64,000 bases of DNA from Streptomyces canus (GTDB lineage Bacteria; Actinomycetota; Actinomycetes; Streptomycetales; Streptomycetaceae), in assembly GCF_030815415.1 (NCBI RefSeq), contig NZ_JAUSWW010000001.1:6262001-6326000 (forward strand), given 5' to 3'. The notes beneath the pieces were generated by a model. The model saw only the letters and a list, made by a program, of their open reading frames with translations, was not told the origin of the DNA and searched no databases. Of this stretch, positions 8,921 to 16,933 are shown piece after piece; within the stretch, counting starts at the first letter, position 1, and every line of letters starts with the position of its first letter. The position numbers and the translations under genes are program-made.

Positions 8921-9448
8921 ATGGCACTGGGCAAGGACTACGCGACACAGGAGTGCTCGATCGCCCGCGCGCTGGAGATCGTCGGCGAGCGCTGGACGCT
9001 CCTCGTCGTCCGCGACGCCCTCTACGGCGTACGGCGCTACAACGACTTCCTCGGCCACCTCGGCATCCCCCGCGCCGTCCTCGCCGCCCGCCTCCAGATG
9101 CTCACCGAGGAGGGCGTCCTGGAGAAGCGCCGGTACCAGGAGTCGCCGCCGCGCGACGAGTACGTCCTGACCGACCGCGGTATCGAGCTGTGGCCCGTGG
9201 TGCGCTCACTCGGGCGGTGGGGCCGCGAGCACTACGACAAGACGGTGCTGCGCGCCTTCCGGCACACGGAGTGCGGCACCGAACTCGGCCCGTACGGCGA
9301 GTGCCCCGCCTGCGCGTCCGTCGTACCGCCCGCCGACATCCTCATGATTCCGGGCCCCGGACTCGATCCGGACCCGGTGGATCCGGTCAGCCGGGCTCTG
9401 CTGAAGCCCAAGCGGCTGTTGGAGCCTGTAGTGACCGATCAGGTATAA
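8921..9448 (+). CDS. HxlR-family winged-helix regulator
   Basis: A 175-residue regulator. The HxlR domain fills residues 8-100 (CSIARALEIVGERWTLLVVRDAL, then a wing around PPRDEYVLTDRG). The C-terminal tail carries C-x(17)-C-P-x-C (ECGTELGPYGECPAC), a likely zinc knuckle; some HxlR proteins sense electrophiles or oxidants through cysteines. It starts at ATG 8921, divergent from an MFS pump, and probably represses the pump and itself through the twin inverted repeats between them. Its inducer is unknown. Confidence 0.9.
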   Translation: MALGKDYATQECSIARALEIVGERWTLLVVRDALYGVRRYNDFLGHLGIPRAVLAARLQMLTEEGVLEKRRYQESPPRDEYVLTDRGIELWPVVRSLGRWGREHYDKTVLRAFRHTECGTELGPYGECPACASVVPPADILMIPGPGLDPDPVDPVSRALLKPKRLLEPVVTDQV

Positions 9449-9503
9449 CCGACACAGGTACGAATAACGTACGTCGTCCGGTGAGCGAGGGGAGGGGTGG
9501 CCG

Positions 9504-9806
9504 ATGATCCGCGGTCCGCGCTCCGCCGTACCCCTGCTGCTCCTGTTCCTCCAGGTCGCACTCCTCGACACCGGCAGCCTCTCCGCCGCCGTCGCCCTCG
9601 CGGCGACCGCCGCGGCCGGCTCCGCCTTCGCCGCCTGCTCTCTGCTCGTCGCGCGCTGCGCACCCGCCGTACCGCCCACCCGGGTCCGTACGGCCATCCG
9701 CGACCGCGCCCGCCGCACGGCCTTCCTGCCGCAACGCGACCCCGACGCCAAGGGCCGCACCAGGCCCCGCGCACCGGGACACGCCCTCCTGGCGACCGCC
9801 GCGTAG
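9504..9806 (+). CDS. DUF6412-like small membrane protein
   Basis: A 100-residue protein with two hydrophobic segments (about 9-20 and 27-50) and a basic, proline-rich tail. From memory this matches the Streptomyces family DUF6412, regularly found just upstream of a YidC/Oxa1 paralogue, as here (gap 173 bp). It is probably co-expressed with that gene. No catalytic residues are seen. Confidence 0.65.
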   Translation: MIRGPRSAVPLLLLFLQVALLDTGSLSAAVALAATAAAGSAFAACSLLVARCAPAVPPTRVRTAIRDRARRTAFLPQRDPDAKGRTRPRAPGHALLATAA

Positions 9807-9979
9807 GGGCACCCACCTTCTCTTCCGAAGCACCCCGAAGCACCCCGAGGCTCCCTGAGAGCACTCCCGGCTGCCTTTGAGAGGTGACGCGGACCCCGCG
9901 CTGGTCGTCATGCCGCACACCCTTCCCGGATCGCCGTATCCGGTTCCCGGCACTGACGAGACCCCCGGAGGGCTCACCC

Positions 9980-10678
9980 ATGTCCGTCTTCGCCACCCTG
10001 GTCGAGCATCTCGCCGACCTCCTCCACCCCCTGCTCGGCGCATCCGCCGCGGCCGGCGCGATCGTCCTGTTCACCGCGCTCGTACGACTCCTCGTGCACC
10101 CCCTGTCCCGCGCGGCGGCGCGCGGACAGAAGGCCCGCACTGAACTCCAGCCGAAGATCGCCGAACTGCGGAAGAAGCACGCGAAGAACCCCGAGAAACT
10201 CCAGAAGGCCGTACTGGCCCTGCACGCCGAGGAGAAGGTCTCCCCGCTGTCCGGCTGTCTGCCGAGCCTGTGCCAGCTGCCGGCGTTCTTCCTCCTCTAC
10301 CACCTGTTCTCGAACACGACCAACCCGCTCCTGACCCATCAGCTCTTCGCCGCCCCCCTCGGCAACCACTGGGCGGACGCGCTCGGCGACGGCGGCGCCT
10401 TCGGGGGAGCGGGACTCGTCTACGTCGGGCTGTTCACGCTGGTCGCCTGTGTTGCCGCATTCAACTTCCGCCGTACCAAGCGGATGATGGCCGCGAATCC
10501 GGCCGTACCCGTGGTCGACGGGCAGCCGATGACGGGGATGGGGGCGATGAGCAAGGTCATGCCGTTCATGTCCTTCTTCACGCTCTTCACCGTGGCGGTC
10601 GTGCCGCTGGCGGCCGCGCTGTACGTGGTCACCAGCACGACGTGGAGCGCGGTGGAGCGGGCGGCGCTCTACCGCTGA
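9980..10678 (+). CDS. YidC/Oxa1-family membrane insertase paralogue
   Basis: A 232-residue insertase. Core features are a first helix (about 20-40), a basic cytoplasmic hairpin (GQKARTELQPKIAELRKKHAKNPEKLQKAV, about 50-80) and a second helix with PLSGCLPSLCQLPAFFLLYHLF, followed by two or three more helices. It is shorter than the housekeeping Streptomyces YidC (about 430 residues), which sits near dnaA, so this is a second, specialised copy. ATG 9980 follows a GGAGG site. Clients are unknown; it may work with the DUF6412 protein upstream. Confidence 0.88.
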   Translation: MSVFATLVEHLADLLHPLLGASAAAGAIVLFTALVRLLVHPLSRAAARGQKARTELQPKIAELRKKHAKNPEKLQKAVLALHAEEKVSPLSGCLPSLCQLPAFFLLYHLFSNTTNPLLTHQLFAAPLGNHWADALGDGGAFGGAGLVYVGLFTLVACVAAFNFRRTKRMMAANPAVPVVDGQPMTGMGAMSKVMPFMSFFTLFTVAVVPLAAALYVVTSTTWSAVERAALYR

Positions 10679-10692
10679 TCACCAGGGTCTCG

Positions 10693-10726
10693 GTCCAGTC
10701 CGTGAACCGGGTATTGCGGACTGGAC
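10693..10726 (+). terminator. hairpin after the YidC paralogue
   Basis: Perfect 10-bp arms GTCCAGTCCG and CGGACTGGAC separated by 14 bases, 15 bp after the stop codon. There is no T-tract, as is usual in this GC range. The right arm overlaps a possible -35 region of the next gene, so it could instead be regulatory. Confidence 0.55.
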
Positions 10727-10746
10727 GCCGACCTTGGAGGATCGAC

Positions 10747-10763
10747 CAGTCATCCGATGGCTG
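10747..10763. promoter_or_regulatory. 17-bp palindromic operator before the FAH gene
   Basis: CAGTCATC-C-GATGGCTG has 8-bp arms with one mismatch. It lies 43 bp upstream of the start, directly after a plausible -10 region, where a repressor would block initiation. CATCNGATG half-sites resemble those of GntR/FadR-type regulators; no such gene is next to it. Confidence 0.5.
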
Positions 10764-10805
10764 CACCCATGGGATGGCGCCCCGCGATCGAGGGAGATTG
10801 TGATC

Positions 10806-11663
10806 ATGAAGCTGCTGCGAGTCGGTACGGCGGGAGCGGAGACGCCCGCGCTGCTCGACGCCGACGGGACGCTGCGGGACCTGAGCGGTCTCGTCCCGGA
10901 CATCGACGGAGCGCTGCTCGCCGACGACGCGGCGCTCGGGCGGATCCGCACGGCCGCGGAGGCCGGCGAGCTGCCCGCGCTGGACGCCACCGGGCTGCGC
11001 GTCGGACCGCCGATCGCCCGGATCGGCAAGATCGTGTGCATCGGCCTGAACTACCACGACCACGCCCGCGAGACCGGCGCCGAGCCGCCCGCCGAGCCCG
11101 TCATCTTCTTCAAGGCCGCCGACACGGTCGTGGGCCCGCACGACACCGTCCTCGTGCCCCGCAAGTCCGAGAAGACCGACTGGGAGGTCGAGCTGGCGGT
11201 GGTCATCGGACGTACGGCCCGCTACCTCGACTCGCACGAGGCGGCGCTCGCGCATGTCGCCGGGTACGCGGTGGCGCACGACGTGTCCGAGCGGGAGTTC
11301 CAGATCGAGCGGGGCGGGACCTGGGACAAGGGCAAGAACTGCGAGACGTTCAACCCGCTGGGCCCGTGGCTGGTGACGACGGACGAGATACCGGACCCGC
11401 AGAACCTGTCGCTGAAGCTCTGGGTGAACGGGGAGCTGAAGCAGAACGGGACGACGGCCGAGCAGATCTTCCCGGTGGCGGAAGTGGTGCGGTACGTCAG
11501 CCAGTTCATGACCCTGTACCCCGGTGATGTGATCAACACGGGGACGCCGGCGGGGGTGGCGCTGGGGCAGCCGGAACCGAAGCCGTTCCTGCGGGCCGGG
11601 GATGTGGTCGAGCTGGAGATCGAGGGGCTCGGACGTCAGCGGCAGGAGTTCAAGGACGCGTAG
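10806..11663 (+). CDS. fumarylacetoacetate-hydrolase family protein
   Basis: A 285-residue metal-dependent enzyme of the FAH superfamily, whose members hydrolyse or decarboxylate beta-dicarbonyl or oxo-diacid compounds. An N-terminal cap (1-70) is followed by the FAH barrel with the metal and active-site segments IFFKAADTVVGP, EVELAVVIG, HDVSEREFQ, GKNCETFNPLGPW and INTGTPAGV. ATG 10806 follows a GGGAG site. It appears to be a single-gene unit with its own palindromic operator. Ureidoglycolate lyase, acylpyruvase or 2,4-diketo-3-deoxy-sugar hydrolase are possible; sequence alone does not decide. Confidence 0.88.
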   Translation: MKLLRVGTAGAETPALLDADGTLRDLSGLVPDIDGALLADDAALGRIRTAAEAGELPALDATGLRVGPPIARIGKIVCIGLNYHDHARETGAEPPAEPVIFFKAADTVVGPHDTVLVPRKSEKTDWEVELAVVIGRTARYLDSHEAALAHVAGYAVAHDVSEREFQIERGGTWDKGKNCETFNPLGPWLVTTDEIPDPQNLSLKLWVNGELKQNGTTAEQIFPVAEVVRYVSQFMTLYPGDVINTGTPAGVALGQPEPKPFLRAGDVVELEIEGLGRQRQEFKDA

Positions 11664-11682
11664 ACGCTCCGCTGGGAGAGCC

Positions 11683-11741
11683 GGGGAACTGCGGCTCGTA
11701 CGTCAGCCGCGGGCTGTTCGTGGCTGGTCGCGCAGTTCCCC
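11683..11741. terminator. Streptomyces palindromic repeat between convergent genes
   Basis: GGGGAACTGCG (11683-11693) pairs with CGCAGTTCCCC (11731-11741), with a nested CAGCC/GGCTG stem inside. This type of GC hairpin is scattered through Streptomyces genomes. It lies between the stops of two convergent genes and probably ends both transcripts. Confidence 0.7.
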
Positions 11742-11763
11742 GCGCCCCTGGGTGGGTGCAGTG

Positions 11764-12276
11764 CTACCTGGTCTGTTTGGTCAGGAACTCCTCCAGCGCC
11801 TCCACCACGAACTTGTGGTCCTGGAGCTGAGGCAGACCGCTCACCGTCACGGAACCGATGACCCCCACACCCTCCACGGTGATCGGGAAGGAACCGCCGT
11901 GGGCCGCGTACTCGTCCGGGTCCAGACGTGAGGACTCCTCGAAGGTGGTGCCCTTGGCGCGGAAGCGGGCGCCGACCAGGTAGGAGGCGGAGCCGTAGCG
12001 CTCCACGACGCGGCGCTTGCGGTTGATCCAGGCGTCGTTGTCCGGGGCGGAGCCCGGCAGGGCGGCGTGGAAGAGCTGTTGGCCGGCGCGGTGGATGTCG
12101 ATGGCGACGGGGGCCTGGCGCTCACGGGCCAGCTCCACCAGCAGGGAACCCAGGGCCCAGGCGTCGTCATGGGTGAACTGGCGGAAGACCAGGCGGCGTT
12201 CCTGTGCCTCCAGCTCCTCGATGGGCGGGGTCAGTTCCGGGTGGAACTTCGGGGTCAACTCGCCGCTGTGCGTCAC
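11764..12276 (-). CDS. haem-degrading-domain (HbpS/GlcG-like, UPF0303) protein
   Basis: A 170-residue single-domain protein of the GlcG/HbpS fold. Typical segments are FTHDDAWALGSLLVELA, VAIDIHRAGQQLF, WINRKRRVVERYG, DEYAAHGGSFPITVEGVGVIGSVTVSGLPQLQDH. Relatives bind haem or act in small-molecule uptake loci; many are of unknown role. The GTG start overlaps the stop of the upstream oxidoreductase gene (GTGA), so translation is coupled and both are under the ROK-linked palindrome at 13374. Confidence 0.85.
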   Translation of the reverse strand: MTHSGELTPKFHPELTPPIEELEAQERRLVFRQFTHDDAWALGSLLVELARERQAPVAIDIHRAGQQLFHAALPGSAPDNDAWINRKRRVVERYGSASYLVGARFRAKGTTFEESSRLDPDEYAAHGGSFPITVEGVGVIGSVTVSGLPQLQDHKFVVEALEEFLTKQTR

Positions 12277-13367
12277 AGCTTCACCACCACTCCGTCGTGG
12301 GCCGAACGGCGGGCCGCCTCGAGTACGTCGAGGGAGGCGGCCGCCTCCAGTGCGGTCACCGGGTTGGGACCGCCGTCGAGCAGGGCCTTCGCCACGGCCG
12401 CATAGTAAGCGGGGTAGTCCCCGGCGAGGGTCGGTTCGGGCCGACCGCCGCCCGTCAGCGGGGACTCACCGGCACCGACCCGCCCCCACAGCGACTCGGG
12501 CTCCAGCCCCCAGTCCTTGCCCTCGGCCGGCCGCTCGCCGTCCTTCAGGGCCGCCTCCTGGGGATCGAGGCCGTACTTCACATAACCGGCCCGCGAGCCC
12601 AGCACCCGGAAGCGGGGCCCGAGTTGGGCGGTGGTGGCCGTGGCGTACAACTGGGTCCGCACTCCGCTCGCGTGGGTGAGCGCGATGAAGGTGTCGTCGT
12701 CGACCGAGGCGCCGCCGCGCCGGATGTCCGACTCGGCGTACACCGAGGTGACGGGACCGAAGAGGACGAGTGCCTGGTCCACGAGATGGCTGCCGAGGTC
12801 GTACAGCAGACCTCCGATCTCTGCCGGGTCACCGGACTCCCGCCACCCGCCCTTGGGCTGCGGCCGCCACCGCTCGAAACGGGACTCGAAGCGCCATACG
12901 TCCCCCAGCTCACCGTCGGCGAGGAGCTTGCGAAGCGTCAGGAAGTCGTTGTCCCACCGCCGGTTCTGGAAGACGGAGAGGAACAGCCCCCGCTCCTCGG
13001 CGAGCGCGGCCAGCTGCCGCGCCTCGGCGGCGGTGCCGGCGACGGGCTTGTCGACGACGACCGGAAGACCGGCCTCAAGGGCACGGGTGCCGAGCGTGAC
13101 GTGCGTCTTGTTGGGGGAGGCGATGACGATGAGATCCAGTTCGCCACCCCGCTGCTCGAACAGCTCGTCGGGCGTGGCGGCGACGCGTACGTCCGGGAAC
13201 TCGGCGCGGGCCTGCTCCTGGCGCTCGGGGTTCGAGGTGACCACCGTGTCGAGGACGAGGCCCTCGGTGGCGGCGATCAGCGGGGCGTGGAAGACGGAGC
13301 CCGCGAGGCCGTAACCGATGAGGCCCACGCGGAGAGGGGTACCAGCCGTACCAGTCGTACCAGTCAT
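12273..13367 (-). CDS. Gfo/Idh/MocA-family NAD(P)-dependent oxidoreductase
   Basis: A 364-residue two-domain dehydrogenase. The Rossmann motif is LIGYGLAGSVFHAPLI near residue 15, the conserved lysine region is EAGLPVVVDKPVA, and the C-terminal sheet domain carries GGLLYDLGSHLVDQALVLFG. Substrates of the family are sugars, inositols or their derivatives. ATG 13367 is preceded by GGGAGG, which overlaps the edge of the 27-bp palindrome. The gene is first of a two-gene operon with the haem-degrading-domain protein and divergent from a ROK repressor, which suggests carbohydrate-responsive control. Confidence 0.88.
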   Translation of the reverse strand: MTGTTGTAGTPLRVGLIGYGLAGSVFHAPLIAATEGLVLDTVVTSNPERQEQARAEFPDVRVAATPDELFEQRGGELDLIVIASPNKTHVTLGTRALEAGLPVVVDKPVAGTAAEARQLAALAEERGLFLSVFQNRRWDNDFLTLRKLLADGELGDVWRFESRFERWRPQPKGGWRESGDPAEIGGLLYDLGSHLVDQALVLFGPVTSVYAESDIRRGGASVDDDTFIALTHASGVRTQLYATATTAQLGPRFRVLGSRAGYVKYGLDPQEAALKDGERPAEGKDWGLEPESLWGRVGAGESPLTGGGRPEPTLAGDYPAYYAAVAKALLDGGPNPVTALEAAASLDVLEAARRSAHDGVVVKL

Positions 13368-13373
13368 GCCTCC

Positions 13374-13400
13374 CACTTTGGCAACGCTGTTGCCAAAGTG
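13374..13400. promoter_or_regulatory. 27-bp palindromic operator between ROK and Gfo/Idh genes
   Basis: Perfect 12-bp arms CACTTTGGCAAC and GTTGCCAAAGTG around GCT. It begins 7 bp upstream of the oxidoreductase ATG, covering its ribosome site region, and ends 24 bp before the ROK GTG. This is the strongest operator in the window and most likely the ROK protein's own site. Confidence 0.8.
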
Positions 13401-13423
13401 CAAGCCATAGGGAGAATGGTGGC

Positions 13424-14536
13424 GTGGACAGGACGAAGAAGTCGGCGAGCGGCGGGCGCCCGGTGACGGCCGGAGTGAACCTGCTCGGGCTGCGCAGCCA
13501 CAACACCGCACTGGTGCTGGACCTGCTGCGCACTGCGGGAACCGAGGGCATCAGCCGCCTGGAACTCGCCGACCGCACCGGCCTCACCCCCCAGGCCGTC
13601 AGCAAGATCACCGCCCGGCTCCGTGAGGAGGACCTCGCCACGGAGGCGGGCCAACGGGCATCGACGGGCGGCAAGCCCCGGACGGTACTGCGGCTGGTCC
13701 CGGAGGCCGGCCACGCACTCGGAGTGCACCTTGACCGGGACGAGCTGCGGGCGGTGCTGGTCGACCTGGACGGGACCGTGGTGGGGGAGCGGTGCGTCGC
13801 CATGGACCTCGGGTCGGGGGCAGACGCCGTGGTGGAGGGGGTGGCCGGCCTCGCCGAGGCATTGCTCTCAGTCCTGCGGCCGAAGTCGGTACTCGGTGTG
13901 GGCGTGGCCCTGCCGGGACCGCTCGACCACGGGCGCGGCGTGCTGCACCGCGTCACCGGCTTCCCCGAGTGGGACGGCTTCCCCCTCCGTGACGCACTGT
14001 CGCACCGGCTCGGCATGCCGGTCGCCGTGGACAAGGACACCAACGCGGCAGCCCTGGGCCTGGCCGTCGGGGACGAGGCCGACTCCTTCGCCTATCTGCA
14101 TCTCGGTACGGGACTGGGGGCCGGCCTGGTGATCGGCGGCAAGGTGCACCGGGGCGCCCGTACGGGCGCGGGAGAGTTCGGCCACCAGGTCATCCAACTC
14201 GACGGCCCACCCTGCGGCTGCGGAAACCGGGGCTGCATCGAGGCCCTGTGCCTGGGAGCCGTGGCAAGAGGAGACACAGAGGAGGCGGCCCGGGTACTGG
14301 GCGCAGGCGCCGCGAACCTGGTCGGCCTGCTCGACATCGACGTAGTACTCCTAGGCGGACGCACGGTCACCGCAGCGCCGAAACTCTTCGTACGAGGAGT
14401 ACAGACAGCACTGGACGCCCGCACCCAGGGAAACGCCACCGTGCCCGTACGACTCGCCCCCGGCGGCCCCCGGGCCGTGGCCGAGGGCGCCGCCCAACTA
14501 CTCCTCGCCCCACTGTTCGGCCGAGCAACAGGCTGA
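13424..14536 (+). CDS. ROK-family transcriptional repressor
   Basis: A 370-residue regulator. The winged helix at about 20-85 (LLRTAGTEGISRLELADRTGLTPQAVSKITARL) is joined to a ROK sugar-kinase fold with GTGLGAGLVIGG and the zinc motif CGCGNRGCIEAL (near 265). An inactive or sugar-sensing kinase domain is usual for NagC/XylR-type members. The GTG start at 13424 follows AGGGAGA. It is divergent from the Gfo/Idh operon across a near-perfect palindrome, so autoregulation and control of that operon are likely. The effector is unknown. Confidence 0.9.
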   Translation: MDRTKKSASGGRPVTAGVNLLGLRSHNTALVLDLLRTAGTEGISRLELADRTGLTPQAVSKITARLREEDLATEAGQRASTGGKPRTVLRLVPEAGHALGVHLDRDELRAVLVDLDGTVVGERCVAMDLGSGADAVVEGVAGLAEALLSVLRPKSVLGVGVALPGPLDHGRGVLHRVTGFPEWDGFPLRDALSHRLGMPVAVDKDTNAAALGLAVGDEADSFAYLHLGTGLGAGLVIGGKVHRGARTGAGEFGHQVIQLDGPPCGCGNRGCIEALCLGAVARGDTEEAARVLGAGAANLVGLLDIDVVLLGGRTVTAAPKLFVRGVQTALDARTQGNATVPVRLAPGGPRAVAEGAAQLLLAPLFGRATG

Positions 14537-14558
14537 GCTGCCCACCGTAGAACCGCAG

Positions 14559-14905
14559 TCGAGGCCCCCAGGCGAAACGCACCCGCACCAGCGCACCGGC
14601 CCTGGCGGGGACCCACCCGTGCCAGCGCACCGTCCGCAGACGGGATGCACCCGCAGCGGCGCACCGCCGCACCGTCCCCATGCGGGACGCACCCGCACCG
14701 CCGCACCGTCCCCATGCGGGACGCACCCGCACCGCCGCACCGTCCCCATGCGGGACGCACCCGCACCGCCGCACCGTCCCCATGCGGGACGGGCCCGCGC
14801 CTGCGCACCGTCCCCAGGCGGGACGGGCCCGCACCACCGCGCCGCCCCAGGCGGGGACGCACCCGACCGCCGCACTGTCCCCAGGCGGGACGGGCCCGCG
14901 CTTGC
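14559..14905. repeat. 34-bp tandem repeat array with hairpin units
   Basis: About ten units, starting at 14593, 14627, 14669, 14703, 14737, 14771, 14805, 14839 and 14872, with degenerate copies on the left. The central four are nearly identical. Each unit contains CGTCCC-CATGC-GGGACG, a 6-bp hairpin. The 34-bp period is not a multiple of three, so no single frame can encode it as a protein repeat, although all frames happen to be open. It occupies the 645-bp gap between the ROK gene and the LAHTG protein. The remaining gap (14906-15181) is proline-codon-rich GC sequence with no gene I can support. Confidence 0.85.
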
Positions 14906-15181
14906 GCAACGGCGAGAAGGGGACGTACCGGGGGGTGTCCGCCCGCAGCGTCGGGCGACCAACCAAGAGCACATCCCCAGCCCACCGCACCGCCCGACCG
15001 AGGACGGACACCCCCCGGTGCGGCACCGACCCCCAATCCGACCGTAGTGCGCAACGCGAACCCCCACCGAAGCCGCCACGGGCCGCCGCAGGCATCCCCC
15101 ACCGCCGATCGGGCGGCATTCGACCCCAGCCCGGAGCGGCACCCCCCGTTCCCCACCCCCACCCGCCATGGTCATGTGTTT

Positions 15182-15934
15182 ATGCGACTGTGCACCCCCG
15201 CCACCGCCACCCTCCCCCTAACCGCGGCAGCCGCCCTCCTCCTCACGCCCACCCCCGCCCAAGCGACCCCGGCCGCCCCCGCCGCGCCCACGTGCGCCGC
15301 CTCCGCCCGCACCTTCCCCCTCACCACCCGCATCCACGGCGGCCCCGACGCCTACGAGATCGGCGGCGGATACGGCACCTGGTACCTCGACCTCACCAAC
15401 ACCACGGACCGCACCTGCGAGAACATCCACCCGGTGGTGGTCCTCTTCGACAAGAAGCACGCCCTGGAACCCGACCAGCCCCAACTCGAGTTCTACGAGG
15501 GCAAGCGCCCCCACCCGGTCCGCTTCGAGACCACCGACGAGGACGAACTCGTAGGGGTGTTCCGGCAGGGCCTCACCGTCGCCCCCGGCAAGACCCGCAC
15601 GGTGAAGGTCCGTCTCGCCCTCACCTCGGACGCGGTACCGAACGAGGTCACCGCGAACGCCGCGGTCGTACAACGCCATGAAGACGACGGCGACTGGGTG
15701 GGCCAGTCCAACGACTACCGCTTCGCCGTCGCCACCGACGCCGCCGCGCCGCCCCCGACCGACGCCGACGCCGACGCCGACGCCGACACCGGCACCGGCA
15801 CCGCCGACGCCCTCCCCGACGCCGAAGAAGCCGCGGAACTGGCCCACACCGGCCCCAGCACTCCCGCCCGCCTCCTGGCCGCCGCCCTCCTCCTCACCAC
15901 CGGCGGCACGCTGCTCCTGGCCCGCCGCCGCTGA
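15182..15934 (+). CDS. LAHTG-anchored surface protein
   Basis: A 250-residue exported protein. A signal peptide (about 1-30, ending TPAQA) is followed by a beta-sandwich-like domain (40-180) with two cysteines, an acidic DADADADA/TGTGT linker encoded by a GACGCC microsatellite near 15760, and then a complete cell-wall sorting signal: LAHTG, a hydrophobic helix and the tail RRR. LAxTG is the class E sortase signal, so the enzyme at 6174 or a relative should attach it. ATG 15182 is used; the region upstream is repeat-rich and lacks a clear ribosome site. Confidence 0.82.
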   Translation: MRLCTPATATLPLTAAAALLLTPTPAQATPAAPAAPTCAASARTFPLTTRIHGGPDAYEIGGGYGTWYLDLTNTTDRTCENIHPVVVLFDKKHALEPDQPQLEFYEGKRPHPVRFETTDEDELVGVFRQGLTVAPGKTRTVKVRLALTSDAVPNEVTANAAVVQRHEDDGDWVGQSNDYRFAVATDAAAPPPTDADADADADTGTGTADALPDAEEAAELAHTGPSTPARLLAAALLLTTGGTLLLARRR

Positions 15935-16050
15935 GACACCCGAAAGCCGGCGGGAGGCCGAACCAACCGGAAGTCGGCCATTCCCTCAAGATCCGGCCAC
16001 TGTCTAGGCTGGGGCCGACGCAGTACCGCGTACGGCAGGAGATCCCGCAC

Positions 16051-16830
16051 ATGGCAGACCGCAGGCCCATCGATTCGTGGCTCACCGACATGGACGGTGT
16101 GCTCATCCACGAGGGCGTACCGATCCCCGGCGCCGACGCCTTCCTGAAGAAGCTCCGCGAGTCCGGCAAGCCCTTCCTGGTCCTGACCAACAACTCCATC
16201 TACACCCCGCGTGACCTGCACGCCCGACTGCGGCGCATGGGCCTGGACGTGCCGGTCGAGTCCATCTGGACCTCGGCGCTGGCGACCGCCCAGTTCCTCG
16301 ACGACCAGCGGCCCGGCGGCACGGCGTACGTCATCGGCGAGGCGGGTCTGACCACCGCGCTGCACGACATCGGGTACATCCTCACGGACCACGAGCCCGA
16401 CTACGTGGTCCTCGGCGAGACCCGGACGTATTCCTTCGAGGCGATGACCAAGGCGGTCCGCCTCATCAACGGCGGCGCCCGCTTCATCTGCACCAACCCC
16501 GACGAGACCGGCCCCTCCACCGAGGGCCCGCTCCCGGCCACCGGCGCCGTCGCCGCGCTCATCACCAAGGCGACGGGCAAGCAGCCGTACTTCGCGGGCA
16601 AGCCCAACCCGCTGATGATGCGCACCGGTCTCAACGCGATCGGCGCCCACTCGGAGACCAGCGCGATGATCGGTGACCGGATGGACACCGACGTGCTGGC
16701 CGGGATGGAGGCGGGTATGCAGACGTTCCTGGTGCTCACCGGGCTGACCCGGCCGGAGCAGGTGGAGGACTTCCCGTACCGCCCGTCGAAGGTCGTGGAC
16801 TCGATCGCGGACCTCGTGGACCGGATCTGA
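16051..16830 (+). CDS. HAD-superfamily IIA (NagD-like) phosphatase
   Basis: A 259-residue cytoplasmic phosphatase. Motif I is DMDGV (nucleophile near residue 14), motif II is LTNNS at about 48-52, the lysine is in FAGKPNP (near 190), and motif III is GDRMDTDV. The large C2 cap between 80 and 180 is typical of class IIA enzymes acting on nucleotides or sugar phosphates. ATG 16051 follows GGAGATCC. It is a single gene followed by a strong hairpin. Confidence 0.9.
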   Translation: MADRRPIDSWLTDMDGVLIHEGVPIPGADAFLKKLRESGKPFLVLTNNSIYTPRDLHARLRRMGLDVPVESIWTSALATAQFLDDQRPGGTAYVIGEAGLTTALHDIGYILTDHEPDYVVLGETRTYSFEAMTKAVRLINGGARFICTNPDETGPSTEGPLPATGAVAALITKATGKQPYFAGKPNPLMMRTGLNAIGAHSETSAMIGDRMDTDVLAGMEAGMQTFLVLTGLTRPEQVEDFPYRPSKVVDSIADLVDRI

Positions 16831-16868
16831 AACCCCACGGCCCATGAACACGACTCGTACGGAGTAGT

Positions 16869-16896
16869 GGCGGCCCCCTGAGGATGCGGGGCCGCC
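16869..16896 (+). terminator. hairpin after HAD phosphatase
   Basis: GGCGGCCCC and GGGGCCGCC form a perfect 9-bp stem with a 10-base loop, 39 bp after the stop codon. It separates the phosphatase from the secreted protein/sortase pair. Confidence 0.75.
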
Positions 16897-16933
16897 GCTC
16901 CCGGGGGACTCTCCACATATCTGGAGGTTCACG

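Noticed and set aside
14559..14905. CRISPR array
   Set aside because: Units are contiguous with no variable spacers and no cas genes nearby.
14498..15175. Repetitive protein-like frames in the 34-bp array
   Set aside because: Every frame on both strands is open because the repeat lacks stops; the 34-bp period shifts the frame each unit, so no real repeat protein can be encoded.
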